A DNA stretch of 64,000 nt from an uncultured Lachnospiraceae bacterium (GTDB lineage: Bacteria > Bacillota > Clostridia > Lachnospirales > Lachnospiraceae), in contig CANQOK010000003.1 of NCBI GenBank assembly GCA_947625465.1, forward strand, positions 1-64,000, read 5' to 3'. Below are positions 1 through 9,831 of the stretch, piece by piece. Numbering within the stretch: the stretch's first letter is position 1; each line of letters opens with the position of its first letter. Both the position numbers and the translations under genes were made by a program. A model generated the notes under the pieces. It searched no databases, had not been told where the DNA came from, and saw only the letters and a program-made list of their open reading frames with translations.

Positions 1-77
1 TTTACCTTACAAAACAGCTTATTTTCATGCTTAACGAACTGCATAGCAAAAAAAATGCAAATTTTTGTGTCTTTTTT

Positions 78-1421
78 CTAACAATTCAGGGAGGTCATCT
101 CTTCCAAATTGGCAAGAATACCTTCTGTTTTCAGCATTTGCAGTGCTTTCAGGATACCCAGCTTCCCATGATAATAGGTCAGGCCGCCCTGAAAATAAAC
201 CGCATAAGGCGGTCTGATGGGAGCATCTGCGCTCAATTCAATGGAGGAACCCTGCACAAAAGCGCCTGCCGCCATGATTACATCACTGTCATAGCCCGGC
301 ATCGCCCACGGCTCCGGCGTTACGAAGCTGTCTACAGGCGCGGCCGCCTGAATTCCCTTGCAAAAAGCGATCACTCCTTCCGGCGTGCCCATGGTAACCG
401 CCTGGATAATGTCGTGCCGGCTTTCCGTCTGATCGGGGACAACGGGATATCCCAGGTCCCCAAATATATTGGCGGCGAAAATGGCAGTCTTCAGCGCGCC
501 TGCCACAACGGTGGGCGCCAGAAACAATCCCTGATAAAAACTTTGGATCAGGCCCAGTGTGGCGCCGACTTCTTTGCCTAAGCCGGGAGAAGTCAGCCGA
601 TACGCGCAGTTTTCGATACATTCCCGGGTTCCGGCGATATAGCCGCCGATCGGAGCCAGCCCGCCGCCCGGGTTTTTGATCAGGGAACCCACCACCATAT
701 CCGCGCCGAAATCCGACGGTTCTTTTGTTTCCACAAACTCGCCATAACAATTATCCACCATAACGATCAGATCCGGTTTGATCGATTTAACGAAAGCAAT
801 GATATCTCCGATCGCGTCCACCGACAGAGTCGGTCTGGTCTGATAGCCTTTGGAACGCTGAATGGCGATCATTTTTGTATTTTCACCAATCGCCTGCCGG
901 ATGGCGTCCCGGTCAAAGCTCCCGTCGGGCAAAAGATCTGTCTGCCGGTACGTGATGCCGTATTCTGCAAGAGAACCTTTTGCAGGACGGATCCCAATCA
1001 CCGATTCCAGCGTATCATACGGTCTGCCGGAAATGGAAAGCAATTCGTCCTGCGGTCGCAGATTTGCCGCAAGCGCCAAAGACAGCGCGTGCGTTCCGCA
1101 GGTAATCTGCGGCCTGACCAGGGCTGCTTCCGTATGAAAAATATCCGCATAGACCGCTTCCAGCGTATCCCGCCCCAGGTCATTGTAGCCGTATCCCGTA
1201 GTGGCCGCGAAGCATCCTTCCGACACTCTGTTTTTCTGCATGGCGCGGATTACCTTTAACTGGTTGTATTCGGCCGTCCGGTCGATTTCGGCAAATCGGT
1301 CCCGCAGCCGCGCTTCTGTTCTTGCCCCATAGGCATAGATATCCGCGTCGATTCCCAGTTCCCGATAGATCTGCTCTCTTTCTGCTATTTTTCTGTTATT
1401 ATCCGCATTGTATTCTGTCAT
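78..1421 (-). CDS. Methionine gamma-lyase family PLP-dependent protein (YnbB-like)
   Basis: A 447-residue fold-type I PLP enzyme of the group annotated as methionine gamma-lyase family or aluminium resistance protein (B. subtilis YnbB). The likely PLP lysine is K249 in GSLIKNPGGG, following a conserved MVDNCYGEF stretch whose D223 should contact the pyridine nitrogen. Family members are presumed to act on sulfur amino acids by elimination, but the physiological substrate is not established. The start overlaps the end of miaA by 23 bases, so the two genes are probably co-transcribed and translationally coupled. In B. subtilis this gene lies just downstream of miaA and hfq; here hfq is absent from that position. 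The family call is secure; the reaction is inferred. Confidence 0.85.
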   Translation of the reverse strand: MTEYNADNNRKIAEREQIYRELGIDADIYAYGARTEARLRDRFAEIDRTAEYNQLKVIRAMQKNRVSEGCFAATTGYGYNDLGRDTLEAVYADIFHTEAALVRPQITCGTHALSLALAANLRPQDELLSISGRPYDTLESVIGIRPAKGSLAEYGITYRQTDLLPDGSFDRDAIRQAIGENTKMIAIQRSKGYQTRPTLSVDAIGDIIAFVKSIKPDLIVMVDNCYGEFVETKEPSDFGADMVVGSLIKNPGGGLAPIGGYIAGTRECIENCAYRLTSPGLGKEVGATLGLIQSFYQGLFLAPTVVAGALKTAIFAANIFGDLGYPVVPDQTESRHDIIQAVTMGTPEGVIAFCKGIQAAAPVDSFVTPEPWAMPGYDSDVIMAAGAFVQGSSIELSADAPIRPPYAVYFQGGLTYYHGKLGILKALQMLKTEGILANLEEMTSLNC

Positions 1422-2355
1422 AGTCTAGTTTCTCCAGTATATACTGTAAAATTTTTTCTTTTTCATAGTTAAATTTGGAAATATCGATCCACTCTGTGTT
1501 CCGTTCCCGCCGGAACCAGGTAAGCTGCCGCTTGGCAAAATGTCTGGTATCCAGTTTGATCTGTTCCACGGCGTTTTCCAGGGTTGTTTCTCCGTCCAGA
1601 TACGCAAACAGCTGTTTATAACCGATCCCCTGCATGGAAACCAGATCTCTGCCGTATCCCATCTGCCGCAGCTTTTTTACTTCATCTAACAGCCCCTGCT
1701 CCATCATGGCGTCTACCCGTTTGTCGATCCGGTCATATAAGGCTTTCCGGTCGTCTGTCAGGACAAAATAGCGAAACGCATAGGGAGATTCCTTTTTTCG
1801 CTCCGCCGCGTTGTGCGCGGAGATCGGGGCTTTGTTCTGCCGGTAATATTCCAGCGCGCGGATCACACGTTTTTGATTGTTGGGATGGATCTGTTGGGCG
1901 GAAACCGGATCCACCTGTTTTAACAGTTCATGCAGATATCCGCTTCCGTTTTCTTTTGCCAGCGTTTCCAGGCTGTCCCGGAAATCGTCGGTATCTTCCT
2001 TGTCGGAAAAATCGATATCATAAAGAACCGACTGGATATAAAACCCAGTTCCGCCGACCAGCATGGGAATGTGATTTCGCCCGTATATTTCCTTCATATA
2101 AGATTTTGCCATCTTCTGAAAGCGATATACATGAAATTCTTCATCCGGCATCAGTGTATCTACCAGAAAATGCGGGACGCCGTCCATTTCCTCCGGCGTA
2201 ACCCTGGCGGAACCGATCTCCATATAGCGGTACACCTGAATGGAATCCGCACTGATGATCTCTCCGTTTATTTTTTTCGCCAATAAAACAGACAAGGCGG
2301 TCTTACCAACCGCCGTAGGGCCTGTCAAAATGATTAACGGTCGTTTCTGCTCCAT
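1399..2355 (-). CDS. miaA: tRNA dimethylallyltransferase
   Basis: Transfers a dimethylallyl group from DMAPP to the N6 of A37 in tRNAs reading codons that start with U, the substrate later methylthiolated by MiaB, which is encoded upstream in the same cluster. The 318-residue protein has the P-loop GPTAVGKT at residues 12-19 and the family stretch SADSIQVYRYMEIGSA shortly after. I use the ATG at 2355 rather than the in-frame GTG two codons upstream, because the ribosome-binding site TAGGAG overlaps that GTG and sits five bases before the ATG. It lies eight bases after the mutL stop, in a mutS-mutL-miaA operon common in Firmicutes. Confidence 0.96.
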   Translation of the reverse strand: MEQKRPLIILTGPTAVGKTALSVLLAKKINGEIISADSIQVYRYMEIGSARVTPEEMDGVPHFLVDTLMPDEEFHVYRFQKMAKSYMKEIYGRNHIPMLVGGTGFYIQSVLYDIDFSDKEDTDDFRDSLETLAKENGSGYLHELLKQVDPVSAQQIHPNNQKRVIRALEYYRQNKAPISAHNAAERKKESPYAFRYFVLTDDRKALYDRIDKRVDAMMEQGLLDEVKKLRQMGYGRDLVSMQGIGYKQLFAYLDGETTLENAVEQIKLDTRHFAKRQLTWFRRERNTEWIDISKFNYEKEKILQYILEKLDYDRIQCG

Positions 2356-2363
2356 AAACACTC

Positions 2364-4256
2364 CTACAGAACACGCTTGAATTTCTTTTCCAGTTCATAC
2401 TGACTCATGGAAATAATGACCGGTCTGCCATGCGGGCAGTGGTACGGATTTTCCAAAGTCAACAGTTCATCGATCAAAGCCTGGGCTTCGCGGACGGATA
2501 GATGCATATTTCCCTTTACCGCCGCCTTGCAGGAGAGGGATGCGATCCGTTCCAGAACCAGATCCGGACTGTGCTTTCCCTTTTCTTCCATCAGATCATT
2601 GAGGATCTCCAGAAACAGATCCCGTCTGCTGATCTGATACAGGTTGTCCGGTACGGCGCGGAGCGCGTATTCCCGTCCGCCAAAATGAGAGATCTCATAC
2701 CCAAGCTTCTCAAAATATTTTAAATTCTGTTCCATTACTTCCGCTTCCTGCATGGATAAGGTTACGATCAGCGGCGGATTGACCGACTGAGAGGCAATGC
2801 TGTCCTGCTTCAGCCGTTTCATGGTACGCTCAAACAGGACTTTCTCATGCGCGGCATGCTGGTCAATGATAAACATATTTTTCTCATATTCCACGATCCA
2901 GTAAGTATCGAAGATCTGCCCTATGATCTTATGCCCTGCCTGCGCTTCTTTGGTCAGCAGACCGGTTTCAAATAATTCCATCTGCGTTTCGGTCTGCCGC
3001 TTTTCGGGACGCAGCTGCTTCGCCTTTGTCTCAAAGGGTTCCAGATAAGAGGCCGGTTCTTCCCGCAGCTGGGACCGGGCTGCCTTTTTCGCATCATAAG
3101 AAACCGGATGTTTTTCCGGCTTTTTTTCCGATGCTTTCCTGGGCGGCAGGCTTTGGGAAACCGCGGTCCGGGCAGGTGATTTGGCTGCCGGTTCGGTTGC
3201 CGCTTCGGCCGGTTTGGCCGCCGGCAGGATCGGTTTTGCATCCGGAGGAGCAACCTGGACAATATGTTCCCTGCCGCCTAAAGCTGCCGCGATTGTATCC
3301 CGCAGAAAGGCAAAGATCTCTTCCTGATTGGAAAGACGCAGTTCCATTTTCGCCGGATGCACATTGACATCCAGCAGCTTGTGGTCGATGGTAAGCTGCA
3401 GCACCGTAAACGGGAATTTATGCTGCATCATATAGCCTTTGTACGCTTCCTCAATGGCTTTTGTGATCACGGCATTTTTAATAAATCTGCCGTTTACAAA
3501 GTAATTTTCATAATTTCGGTTTCCGCGCGCGACCACAGGTCTGCCGATAAATCCCTCCACGGAAAGAAAATCACAGGAAGCCGAAACCGGCAGAAGCTGG
3601 CTGGCCGCCTCTCTGCCGTATACCTGATAGATCAGATCCTTCAGATTCGCGTTCCCGCTGGTATGCAGTCTGGTCTGGTTGTTATTGATAAAGCGGACGG
3701 AAACCTCCGGGTGCGACAGCGCGATATGTTCTACCGCGGCCTGCACATAGTTTCCTTCTGTAGTCGGAGATTTCAGGAATTTTCTGCGGGCGGGTGTATT
3801 ATAAAACAGATTCCGCACCAGAAAAGTGGTTCCTTCCGGCGCGCCGATCTCTTCAAATTTCTTTTCTTCGCTGCCTTCAATAAGATAGCGGTACGCCCCA
3901 AAAGAAGCAGGCGTTCTGGTGATCAGTTCCACCTGCGCGACCGCGCAGATACTGGAAAGCGCTTCTCCGCGGAACCCCAGTGAGCTTACATCCAGCAGAT
4001 CTGTAATGCTTTGGATTTTGCTGGTCGCGTGACGCAGAAAGGCCGTCGGGATATCCTCTTTCGCGATCCCGCATCCGTTATCGGTGACGCGGATCAGAGA
4101 GATCCCGCCGTCTTTGATTTCTACTGTAACGGCCGTTGCCTGTGCGTCTATAGCATTTTCCAACAGTTCTTTTACCGCTGAAGCCGGTCTGTCAATCACC
4201 TCGCCGGCAGCGATCTGATTAATCGTCGCTTCGTCTAATTCATGAATCAGTCCCAT
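2364..4256 (-). CDS. mutL: DNA mismatch repair endonuclease MutL
   Basis: The 630-residue MutL couples mismatch recognition by MutS to strand incision. The N-terminal GHKL ATPase shows ENAIDA, DNGCGI and GFRGEAL within the first 105 residues. A low-complexity Ala/Pro/Lys linker covers roughly residues 340-420. The C-terminal dimerisation domain carries the metal-binding endonuclease motif DQHA-x2-E-x4-E starting at D465, plus a CPHGRP motif near residue 608. Organisms with this motif nick DNA themselves and lack MutH. It lies 32 bases downstream of mutS, which supports co-transcription. Confidence 0.97.
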   Translation of the reverse strand: MGLIHELDEATINQIAAGEVIDRPASAVKELLENAIDAQATAVTVEIKDGGISLIRVTDNGCGIAKEDIPTAFLRHATSKIQSITDLLDVSSLGFRGEALSSICAVAQVELITRTPASFGAYRYLIEGSEEKKFEEIGAPEGTTFLVRNLFYNTPARRKFLKSPTTEGNYVQAAVEHIALSHPEVSVRFINNNQTRLHTSGNANLKDLIYQVYGREAASQLLPVSASCDFLSVEGFIGRPVVARGNRNYENYFVNGRFIKNAVITKAIEEAYKGYMMQHKFPFTVLQLTIDHKLLDVNVHPAKMELRLSNQEEIFAFLRDTIAAALGGREHIVQVAPPDAKPILPAAKPAEAATEPAAKSPARTAVSQSLPPRKASEKKPEKHPVSYDAKKAARSQLREEPASYLEPFETKAKQLRPEKRQTETQMELFETGLLTKEAQAGHKIIGQIFDTYWIVEYEKNMFIIDQHAAHEKVLFERTMKRLKQDSIASQSVNPPLIVTLSMQEAEVMEQNLKYFEKLGYEISHFGGREYALRAVPDNLYQISRRDLFLEILNDLMEEKGKHSPDLVLERIASLSCKAAVKGNMHLSVREAQALIDELLTLENPYHCPHGRPVIISMSQYELEKKFKRVL

Positions 4257-4288
4257 TCTGAACTCTCCTCTTTCCGCTTGCGGTGCCG

Positions 4289-6940
4289 CTATTCTTTCCA
4301 GCGGTTATTCAGCTTGTTTTGCAGAGAATAAAGTGTATTTAAGGCATCCAGCGGAGTCAGATTTGCCAGGTCCAGCTCCTGGATTTCTTTGATAATATCG
4401 TCTTCCCGGACCGTATCAAACAGAGACATCTGCGTCAGGTCTACCAGATCCGGCGTATTTTTTTTCTTCTTCGGCTTCTGCTTCCCCTCGTGGAAATCCT
4501 GCATCCGGCCGATATCGGTATCGATCAGTTCGCTCAGGATTTCTTTTGCACGTTCGATCACGCTGTCCGGTACGCCTGCCAGCTTCGCCACCTGGATTCC
4601 GTAACTCTTGTCTGCGCCGCCCGGTATGATCTTTCTTAAAAATACAATGTCGTCTCCGTGTTCTTTTACGGCGATACAGTAATTGTTGACACCGCTCAGC
4701 GTCTGGTCCAACTCTGTCAGCTCATGGTAATGCGTCGCAAATAAGGCTTTTGCGCCCAGCAGTTTGGGATTGCTGATATGTTCTACCACAGCCCATGCAA
4801 TACTGAGTCCGTCGAAGGTACTGGTCCCTCTGCCGATTTCATCCAGGATCAGCAGGCTGTTCGGCGTCGCGTTGCGCAGGATATTGGCAACCTCCGTCAT
4901 TTCCACCATAAAGGTGCTCTGTCCGCTCGCGAGATCATCAGAAGCGCCGACTCTTGTAAAGATCCGGTCGCAGATCCCGATATTGGCGCTCTCGGCAGGA
5001 ACAAAAGAACCGACCTGCGCCATCAGAGTGATCAGCGCCGTCTGCCGCATATAGGTAGATTTTCCTGCCATATTCGGCCCGGTAATGATCGAAATCCTGT
5101 GATTGTGATTATCCAGATAGGTATCGTTTTCCACAAACATTTCATTGACGGTCATCCGCTCTACAACGGGATGGCGGCCGCCTTTGATATCGATAATTCC
5201 CTTTTCGTTTATCTTTGGTTTTACATAGTGATTGTGCTCTGCCACAAACGCCAGGGAGGCGAATACGTCCAGTCTGGCGATGGCCTTTGCCGTTTTCTGG
5301 ATCCGCGTGATCTGACGGGCAATTGCGTCCCGTACTTCCGTGAACAGTTTATATTCCAGAGAAAACAGCTTATCCTCCGAACCCAGAATCATCTCCTCCA
5401 GCTCTTTTAATTCGGCCGTGGTATAGCGTTCCGCATTGGTTAAGGTCTGTTTTCGGATATAGTGTTCGGGAACCAGATTCTGGTAAGAATTGGTTACTTC
5501 CAGATAATAGCCGAATACCTTATTGTATTTGATCCGAAGATTTTTGATCCCCGTGCTTTCCCGCTCTTTTTCTTCTAATTGGGCAAGCCAGGTTTTGCCC
5601 TCCGTCTTCGCGAGACGGAGCCGGTCGACTTCTTCGTGATAGCCTTCCTTTATGATACCGCCTTCCCGGATCTGAAGCGGCGGATCGTCGATGATAGCGC
5701 GTTCTACCAGTTCTGCCAGATCTTCCAGCGTATCGAGTTCTTCCCGGATCTCTTTCATCTGTTCGCTGGAAAAATCATCTAAGATCGTGTGGATCGGCGG
5801 CAGCATGGAAAGCGAGCTTTTGAAAGCGATCAGATCCCGCGGCGTCGCGGACTGGTAAGAGATCTTACTGATCAGCCGTTCCAGGTCGTACACCGGATTC
5901 AGATATTCCCGCAGCTCATCCCGATTGATCAGATGCTGATTCAACTCCTCGATCGCCGACTGTCTGGCTTCGATCGCCGATTTACTGACCAGAGGCTGTT
6001 CCAGATAGGTCCGCAGCATCCGGGCTCCCATTGCGGTTTTGGTCTTATCTAAAACCCACAGCAGGGATCCCCGCTTTTGCTTCTCCCGCAGCGTTTCGCA
6101 CAATTCCAGGTTTCGCCTGGTAGAAGTGTCCAGCACCATGAATTTGCCGGTAGAATACGGCGTGATCGTCGTCAGATGTTCCAGCGCGTTTTTCTGGGTT
6201 TCCAGCAGATAATTGAGCAGCGCGCCCGCCGCGACCGTTCCGCAGGGATACTCGTTTAATCCCAGTCCGGCCAGGCCCAATACCCCAAAATGATCTTTCA
6301 GGGCGTTTTGAGCGGTTTCATCGTCAAAATACCATGCGTCCAGAGGATAAATACAGATCTGCAGCCTGTTTTTTAAATCCTCCAGATCCGCTCCGCTTAC
6401 ATAAAAGGCGTCGTTGCAGATAATTTCTGACGGCATAAAACGGTTGATCTCATCCAGCAGAGTCCGTAAGGAATCGACCTCCGTCACATAGTAATCGCCG
6501 GTGGTGATGTCCACAATGGAAATCCCGTATCGCCCGGTAGTCGCCAGAATACACATCAGGTAATTGTTTTTTCCTTCTTCCAGCGCGGAAGCGCTTAAAT
6601 TCGTTCCGGGCGTTACGATCCTGACAACTTCCCGCTTTACCAGTCCCTTTGCGAGGGCGGGATCTTCCATCTGTTCTACGATCGCCACTTTATGACCGTT
6701 TTTTACGAGCTTGCTTAAATAAACGTCTACAGCATGATAAGGAACGCCGCACATGGGTGCGCGTTCCTCCATCCCGCAGTTTTTTCCGGTCAGCGTGATC
6801 TCCAATTCTTTTGATGCGACAAGGGCATCGTCAAAGAACATTTCGTAAAAATCTCCCAGCCGGTAAAATAAAATACAATCCGGATAGTTTCTTTTTACTT
6901 CCATATATTGTTCCATCATGGGAGTCATTTTTGCCGCCAT
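4289..6940 (-). CDS. mutS: DNA mismatch repair protein MutS
   Basis: An 883-residue MutS1 protein that recognises base mismatches and small loops. The mismatch-reading F-x-E motif is FYE at residues 31-33. The C-terminal ATPase has Walker A GPNMAGKST and Walker B LLILDEIGRGTSTFDG, followed by the ATHYHEL segment. A lysine-rich linker (KQKPKKKK) precedes the C-terminal tail. The start has a strong AGGAGG site six bases upstream. Directly before that site lies a perfect 10-bp inverted repeat around a TATAAT box (see 6957-7009), which suggests a local promoter or control element in addition to read-through from miaB. Confidence 0.98.
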   Translation of the reverse strand: MAAKMTPMMEQYMEVKRNYPDCILFYRLGDFYEMFFDDALVASKELEITLTGKNCGMEERAPMCGVPYHAVDVYLSKLVKNGHKVAIVEQMEDPALAKGLVKREVVRIVTPGTNLSASALEEGKNNYLMCILATTGRYGISIVDITTGDYYVTEVDSLRTLLDEINRFMPSEIICNDAFYVSGADLEDLKNRLQICIYPLDAWYFDDETAQNALKDHFGVLGLAGLGLNEYPCGTVAAGALLNYLLETQKNALEHLTTITPYSTGKFMVLDTSTRRNLELCETLREKQKRGSLLWVLDKTKTAMGARMLRTYLEQPLVSKSAIEARQSAIEELNQHLINRDELREYLNPVYDLERLISKISYQSATPRDLIAFKSSLSMLPPIHTILDDFSSEQMKEIREELDTLEDLAELVERAIIDDPPLQIREGGIIKEGYHEEVDRLRLAKTEGKTWLAQLEEKERESTGIKNLRIKYNKVFGYYLEVTNSYQNLVPEHYIRKQTLTNAERYTTAELKELEEMILGSEDKLFSLEYKLFTEVRDAIARQITRIQKTAKAIARLDVFASLAFVAEHNHYVKPKINEKGIIDIKGGRHPVVERMTVNEMFVENDTYLDNHNHRISIITGPNMAGKSTYMRQTALITLMAQVGSFVPAESANIGICDRIFTRVGASDDLASGQSTFMVEMTEVANILRNATPNSLLILDEIGRGTSTFDGLSIAWAVVEHISNPKLLGAKALFATHYHELTELDQTLSGVNNYCIAVKEHGDDIVFLRKIIPGGADKSYGIQVAKLAGVPDSVIERAKEILSELIDTDIGRMQDFHEGKQKPKKKKNTPDLVDLTQMSLFDTVREDDIIKEIQELDLANLTPLDALNTLYSLQNKLNNRWKE

Positions 6941-6956
6941 CTTTTGCCTCCTATAT

Positions 6957-7009
6957 AACCGGCCCTCGAAATATTATAGTCAGAGGTTACAACAAGGGCC
7001 GGTTACAAC
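6957..7009 (-). promoter_or_regulatory. Inverted repeat, direct repeats and TATAAT box upstream of mutS
   Basis: On the minus strand AACCGGCCCT (7004-6995) and AGGGCCGGTT (6966-6957) form a perfect 10-bp inverted repeat with a 28-base centre. The centre contains TATAAT. The 9-mer GTTGTAACC occurs twice 16 bp apart (7009-7001 and 6993-6985), upstream of and inside the repeat. The -35 position at 17 bp spacing (CGGCCC) is poor, so a promoter would probably need an activator. The mutS ribosome-binding site follows the right arm after four bases. A promoter/operator or a leader hairpin are both possible. Confidence 0.45.
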
Positions 7010-7072
7010 TCTATATTTTCTCTGTTTGTCTAAGTAATAGATTCCGGGAAAAGATTTTCCTTCAGACAATTG

Positions 7073-8524
7073 TCAGAAAGCTATTTCTCCCAGGTAATAG
7101 AATCCTTTGGCTTCCGTCAGCCGTACCTTTACAAAGGTTCCGATCAGTTCCGGTCCTCCCGGAAAATGGACGATGGCGTTTCCGGAAAGCCGTCCGGTCA
7201 CATATCCTTCCTCCTGGGTATTTACCTCTTCCACCAGCACTTCCTCGACTCGTCCGGCGCCGGCTGCACAGATCTCTGTGCTGATCGCCTGTACCTCCTG
7301 CAGCAGACGGTCAAACCGATCTTTTACTACAGATTTCGGCACCTGATCTTCCATTGCGGCGGCCGGCGTTCCGGTTCGTTTGGAATAAATAAAAGTAAAC
7401 GCGCTGTCAAACCGCACCTTTCTGATCACATCCAGCGTATCCTGAAAATCCGCCTCTGTTTCACCGGGAAATCCCACGATGATATCCGTAGAAAGCGCAA
7501 TATCCGGCATAGCCGTCCGGATCTTATCTACCAGTTTCAGGTAACTCTCTTTGTCATACCGCCGGTTCATCAGACGGAGGATCCGACTGCTCCCGGACTG
7601 CAGCGGCAGGTGCAGCTGCCGGCAGATTTTCTTCGAGTCCTTCATAACCGCGATCAGTTCGTCCGACAGATCCTTCGGATGTGATGTCATAAAACGGATT
7701 CGGCGGATATCCGGTACTTCCTGCTCGATCCGGCAGAGCAGCTGCGCAAAAGTAACGGGTTCCTCCAGGGTTTTCCCGTATGAATTTACATTCTGACCAA
7801 GCAGCATGATCTCCGAGACGCCGTCCGCTGCCAGTTTTTGAACCTCTGCGATGATATCCTCCGGTTTCCGGCTGCGTTCTCTGCCGCGTACATAGGGAAC
7901 AATACAGTAACTGCAGAAATTATTGCAGCCGAACATAATATTGACGCCGGATTTAAACGGATATTTCCGTTCAACCGGCAGTTCCTCTACGATCTGGCTG
8001 GTGTCCTCCCAGATATCCGCTGTCATTCCGCCTTCTGTCAAATGCCGATAGAGCAGTTCCGCCAGTTTAAAAATATTATGAGTTCCGAAGATGATATCTA
8101 CAAAACGGTAGCTTTTTTTTATCTTTTCGACAACGCCGGCTTCCTGCATCATACAGCCGCACAGGGCGATCAGCATTTGCGGATTGGCTTCCTTGCACTT
8201 TTTCAGATATCCCAGCCTGCCGTATACCTTCAGGTTGGCGTTTTCCCGTACGGTACAGGTATTATACAGGACAAAATCAGCGTTTTCCGATTCTGTTTCT
8301 ACATAACCGATCTCTTCTAAAATGCCCAGCAGCTTCTCGGAATCCCGGGCGTTCATCTGACATCCGAACGTACGGATACAGGCGGTCAGTTTTCGGCCCA
8401 GCAGCTTTTCCTGCATCGTTACCCACCGCCTGCAGCGTTCGATATAAAAATATTGTCGTTCCGGTTCCTGTTCCGGTGCAGAGAGTGCCGTCTGTATCCA
8501 ATCCTTTCCTCTATCCTGTTCCAT
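7073..8524 (-). CDS. miaB: tRNA-2-methylthio-N6-dimethylallyladenosine synthase
   Basis: A 483-residue radical-SAM methylthiotransferase that adds the 2-methylthio group to i6A37 of tRNA, acting after MiaA. The N-terminal UPF0004 domain has its cluster cysteines in RTFGCQMN, in the following NTCTVRENA segment, and in ALCGCMMQ. The radical-SAM CX3CX2C site is in CNNFCSYC near the middle, followed by VPYVRGRERSR. A C-terminal TRAM domain ends the protein. The first about 40 residues are an extension common in clostridial MiaB. The stop is 132 bases before the mutS start, the widest gap in this part of the cluster. Confidence 0.97.
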   Translation of the reverse strand: MEQDRGKDWIQTALSAPEQEPERQYFYIERCRRWVTMQEKLLGRKLTACIRTFGCQMNARDSEKLLGILEEIGYVETESENADFVLYNTCTVRENANLKVYGRLGYLKKCKEANPQMLIALCGCMMQEAGVVEKIKKSYRFVDIIFGTHNIFKLAELLYRHLTEGGMTADIWEDTSQIVEELPVERKYPFKSGVNIMFGCNNFCSYCIVPYVRGRERSRKPEDIIAEVQKLAADGVSEIMLLGQNVNSYGKTLEEPVTFAQLLCRIEQEVPDIRRIRFMTSHPKDLSDELIAVMKDSKKICRQLHLPLQSGSSRILRLMNRRYDKESYLKLVDKIRTAMPDIALSTDIIVGFPGETEADFQDTLDVIRKVRFDSAFTFIYSKRTGTPAAAMEDQVPKSVVKDRFDRLLQEVQAISTEICAAGAGRVEEVLVEEVNTQEEGYVTGRLSGNAIVHFPGGPELIGTFVKVRLTEAKGFYYLGEIAF

Positions 8525-8559
8525 TCCTGTTTCAACCTTTCAAGCACAGTCGTTCCGTT

Positions 8560-9813
8560 TTACTGCCGGACCTGACCGTTCCCGTAAATGATATATTTCG
8601 TAGTCGTCAGCGCCAACAGCCCCATCGGACCTCTGGCATGCAGTTTTTGCGTGCTGATCCCGACTTCTGCGCCGAAGCCGAATTCAAATCCGTCGGTAAA
8701 TCTGGTAGAAGCGTTGACATAGACTGCCGCCGCGTCGATCTCTTCCAAAAACCGGTTGGCGTGTTCATAATCTTTTGTAATGATTGCTTCACTGTGTCCC
8801 GTGTTATAACGGTTAATATGCGCGATGGCTTCCTCGAAAGAGTCTACTGTCTTTAATGAGATGATATAATCCAGATATTCCGTGCCCCAGTCTTCTTCTG
8901 TCGCCGACACGATCCGGGAATCGATCTCCATCGCATATGCGTCTCCGCGGATCTCCACATTGTGCGCCTTCAGGCGGTCACAGATTGCGGGAATGATCGT
9001 GTCCGCGACTTCTTTATGTACAACCAGCGATTCACAGGCATTGCATACGCCGATCCGCTGTGTCTTGGCATTCTCAATAATATCCAGCGCCATATCCGTA
9101 TCACAGACGCTGTCCACGTAGATATGACAGTTCCCGGTGCCGGTTTCGATAACCGGAATCGTACTGTTGTTGACGGTCGCCTGGATCAGTCCCTTGCTTC
9201 CGCGGGGGATCAGAACATCGACATACTGCCGGAGTTTCATGAACGCTACCGTGGTTTCCCTGTCCGTATCTGTGATCAGGGAGACGCATTTTCCGGTGAT
9301 TCCTACAGATTCCAGCGCGTCCTGCATCACTTCCACAATTTTTTTATTGGAACAGATTGCATCACTGCCGCCTTTCAGAATTACAGCGTTTCCGGTCTTA
9401 AAGCACAGCGCGAACGTGTCTGCCGTTACATTCGGCCTCGCTTCATAGATAATTCCCACAACGCCGAGCGGAACCCGCTTCTGACCAATCATCAGTCCAT
9501 TGGGCCGTTTCTTCATATAGACGACTTCGCCAATGGGATCGTCCAGGCCGGCTACCTGTAAAATGCCCTCTGCCATAGACGCAATCCGTGCTTCCGTTAG
9601 CTGCAGCCGGTCTAAAATGCCCGCCTTCATATGGTTTTCTCTTCCCCGTTCCATATCCTGTTCATTTGCGGCAAGGATTTCAGCCTGTCTCTCCGTCAGT
9701 GCGGCGGCTACCGCTTTCAGCCCCTCGTTTTTCTTTGCGGAGCCTATATGCTGCAAAACTGCCGCTGCTTTAACGGCTTCTTCCCCTAATTGTTCAAGCA
9801 TACGATTTCCCAT
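8560..9813 (-). CDS. proA: Gamma-glutamyl phosphate reductase
   Basis: The second enzyme of proline synthesis, which reduces gamma-glutamyl phosphate to glutamate-5-semialdehyde with NADPH. At 417 residues it has the usual length. It belongs to the aldehyde dehydrogenase superfamily; the catalytic cysteine is in [14 protein letters not shown], and EARPNVTAD and NASTRFTDG are typical ProA stretches. The start has an AGGAGG site at good spacing. ProB, its partner, is encoded 2.9 kb upstream on the same strand, separated by four unrelated genes in close array, so proA is probably the penultimate gene of a proB-initiated operon. Confidence 0.97.
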   Translation of the reverse strand: MGNRMLEQLGEEAVKAAAVLQHIGSAKKNEGLKAVAAALTERQAEILAANEQDMERGRENHMKAGILDRLQLTEARIASMAEGILQVAGLDDPIGEVVYMKKRPNGLMIGQKRVPLGVVGIIYEARPNVTADTFALCFKTGNAVILKGGSDAICSNKKIVEVMQDALESVGITGKCVSLITDTDRETTVAFMKLRQYVDVLIPRGSKGLIQATVNNSTIPVIETGTGNCHIYVDSVCDTDMALDIIENAKTQRIGVCNACESLVVHKEVADTIIPAICDRLKAHNVEIRGDAYAMEIDSRIVSATEEDWGTEYLDYIISLKTVDSFEEAIAHINRYNTGHSEAIITKDYEHANRFLEEIDAAAVYVNASTRFTDGFEFGFGAEVGISTQKLHARGPMGLLALTTTKYIIYGNGQVRQ

Positions 9814-9831
9814 CGCTACCTCCTGTCTGGT

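Noticed and set aside
42..60. Short inverted repeat TGCAT...ATGCA after the methionine gamma-lyase family gene
   Set aside because: Five base pairs with an A-rich loop is too weak for a terminator call.
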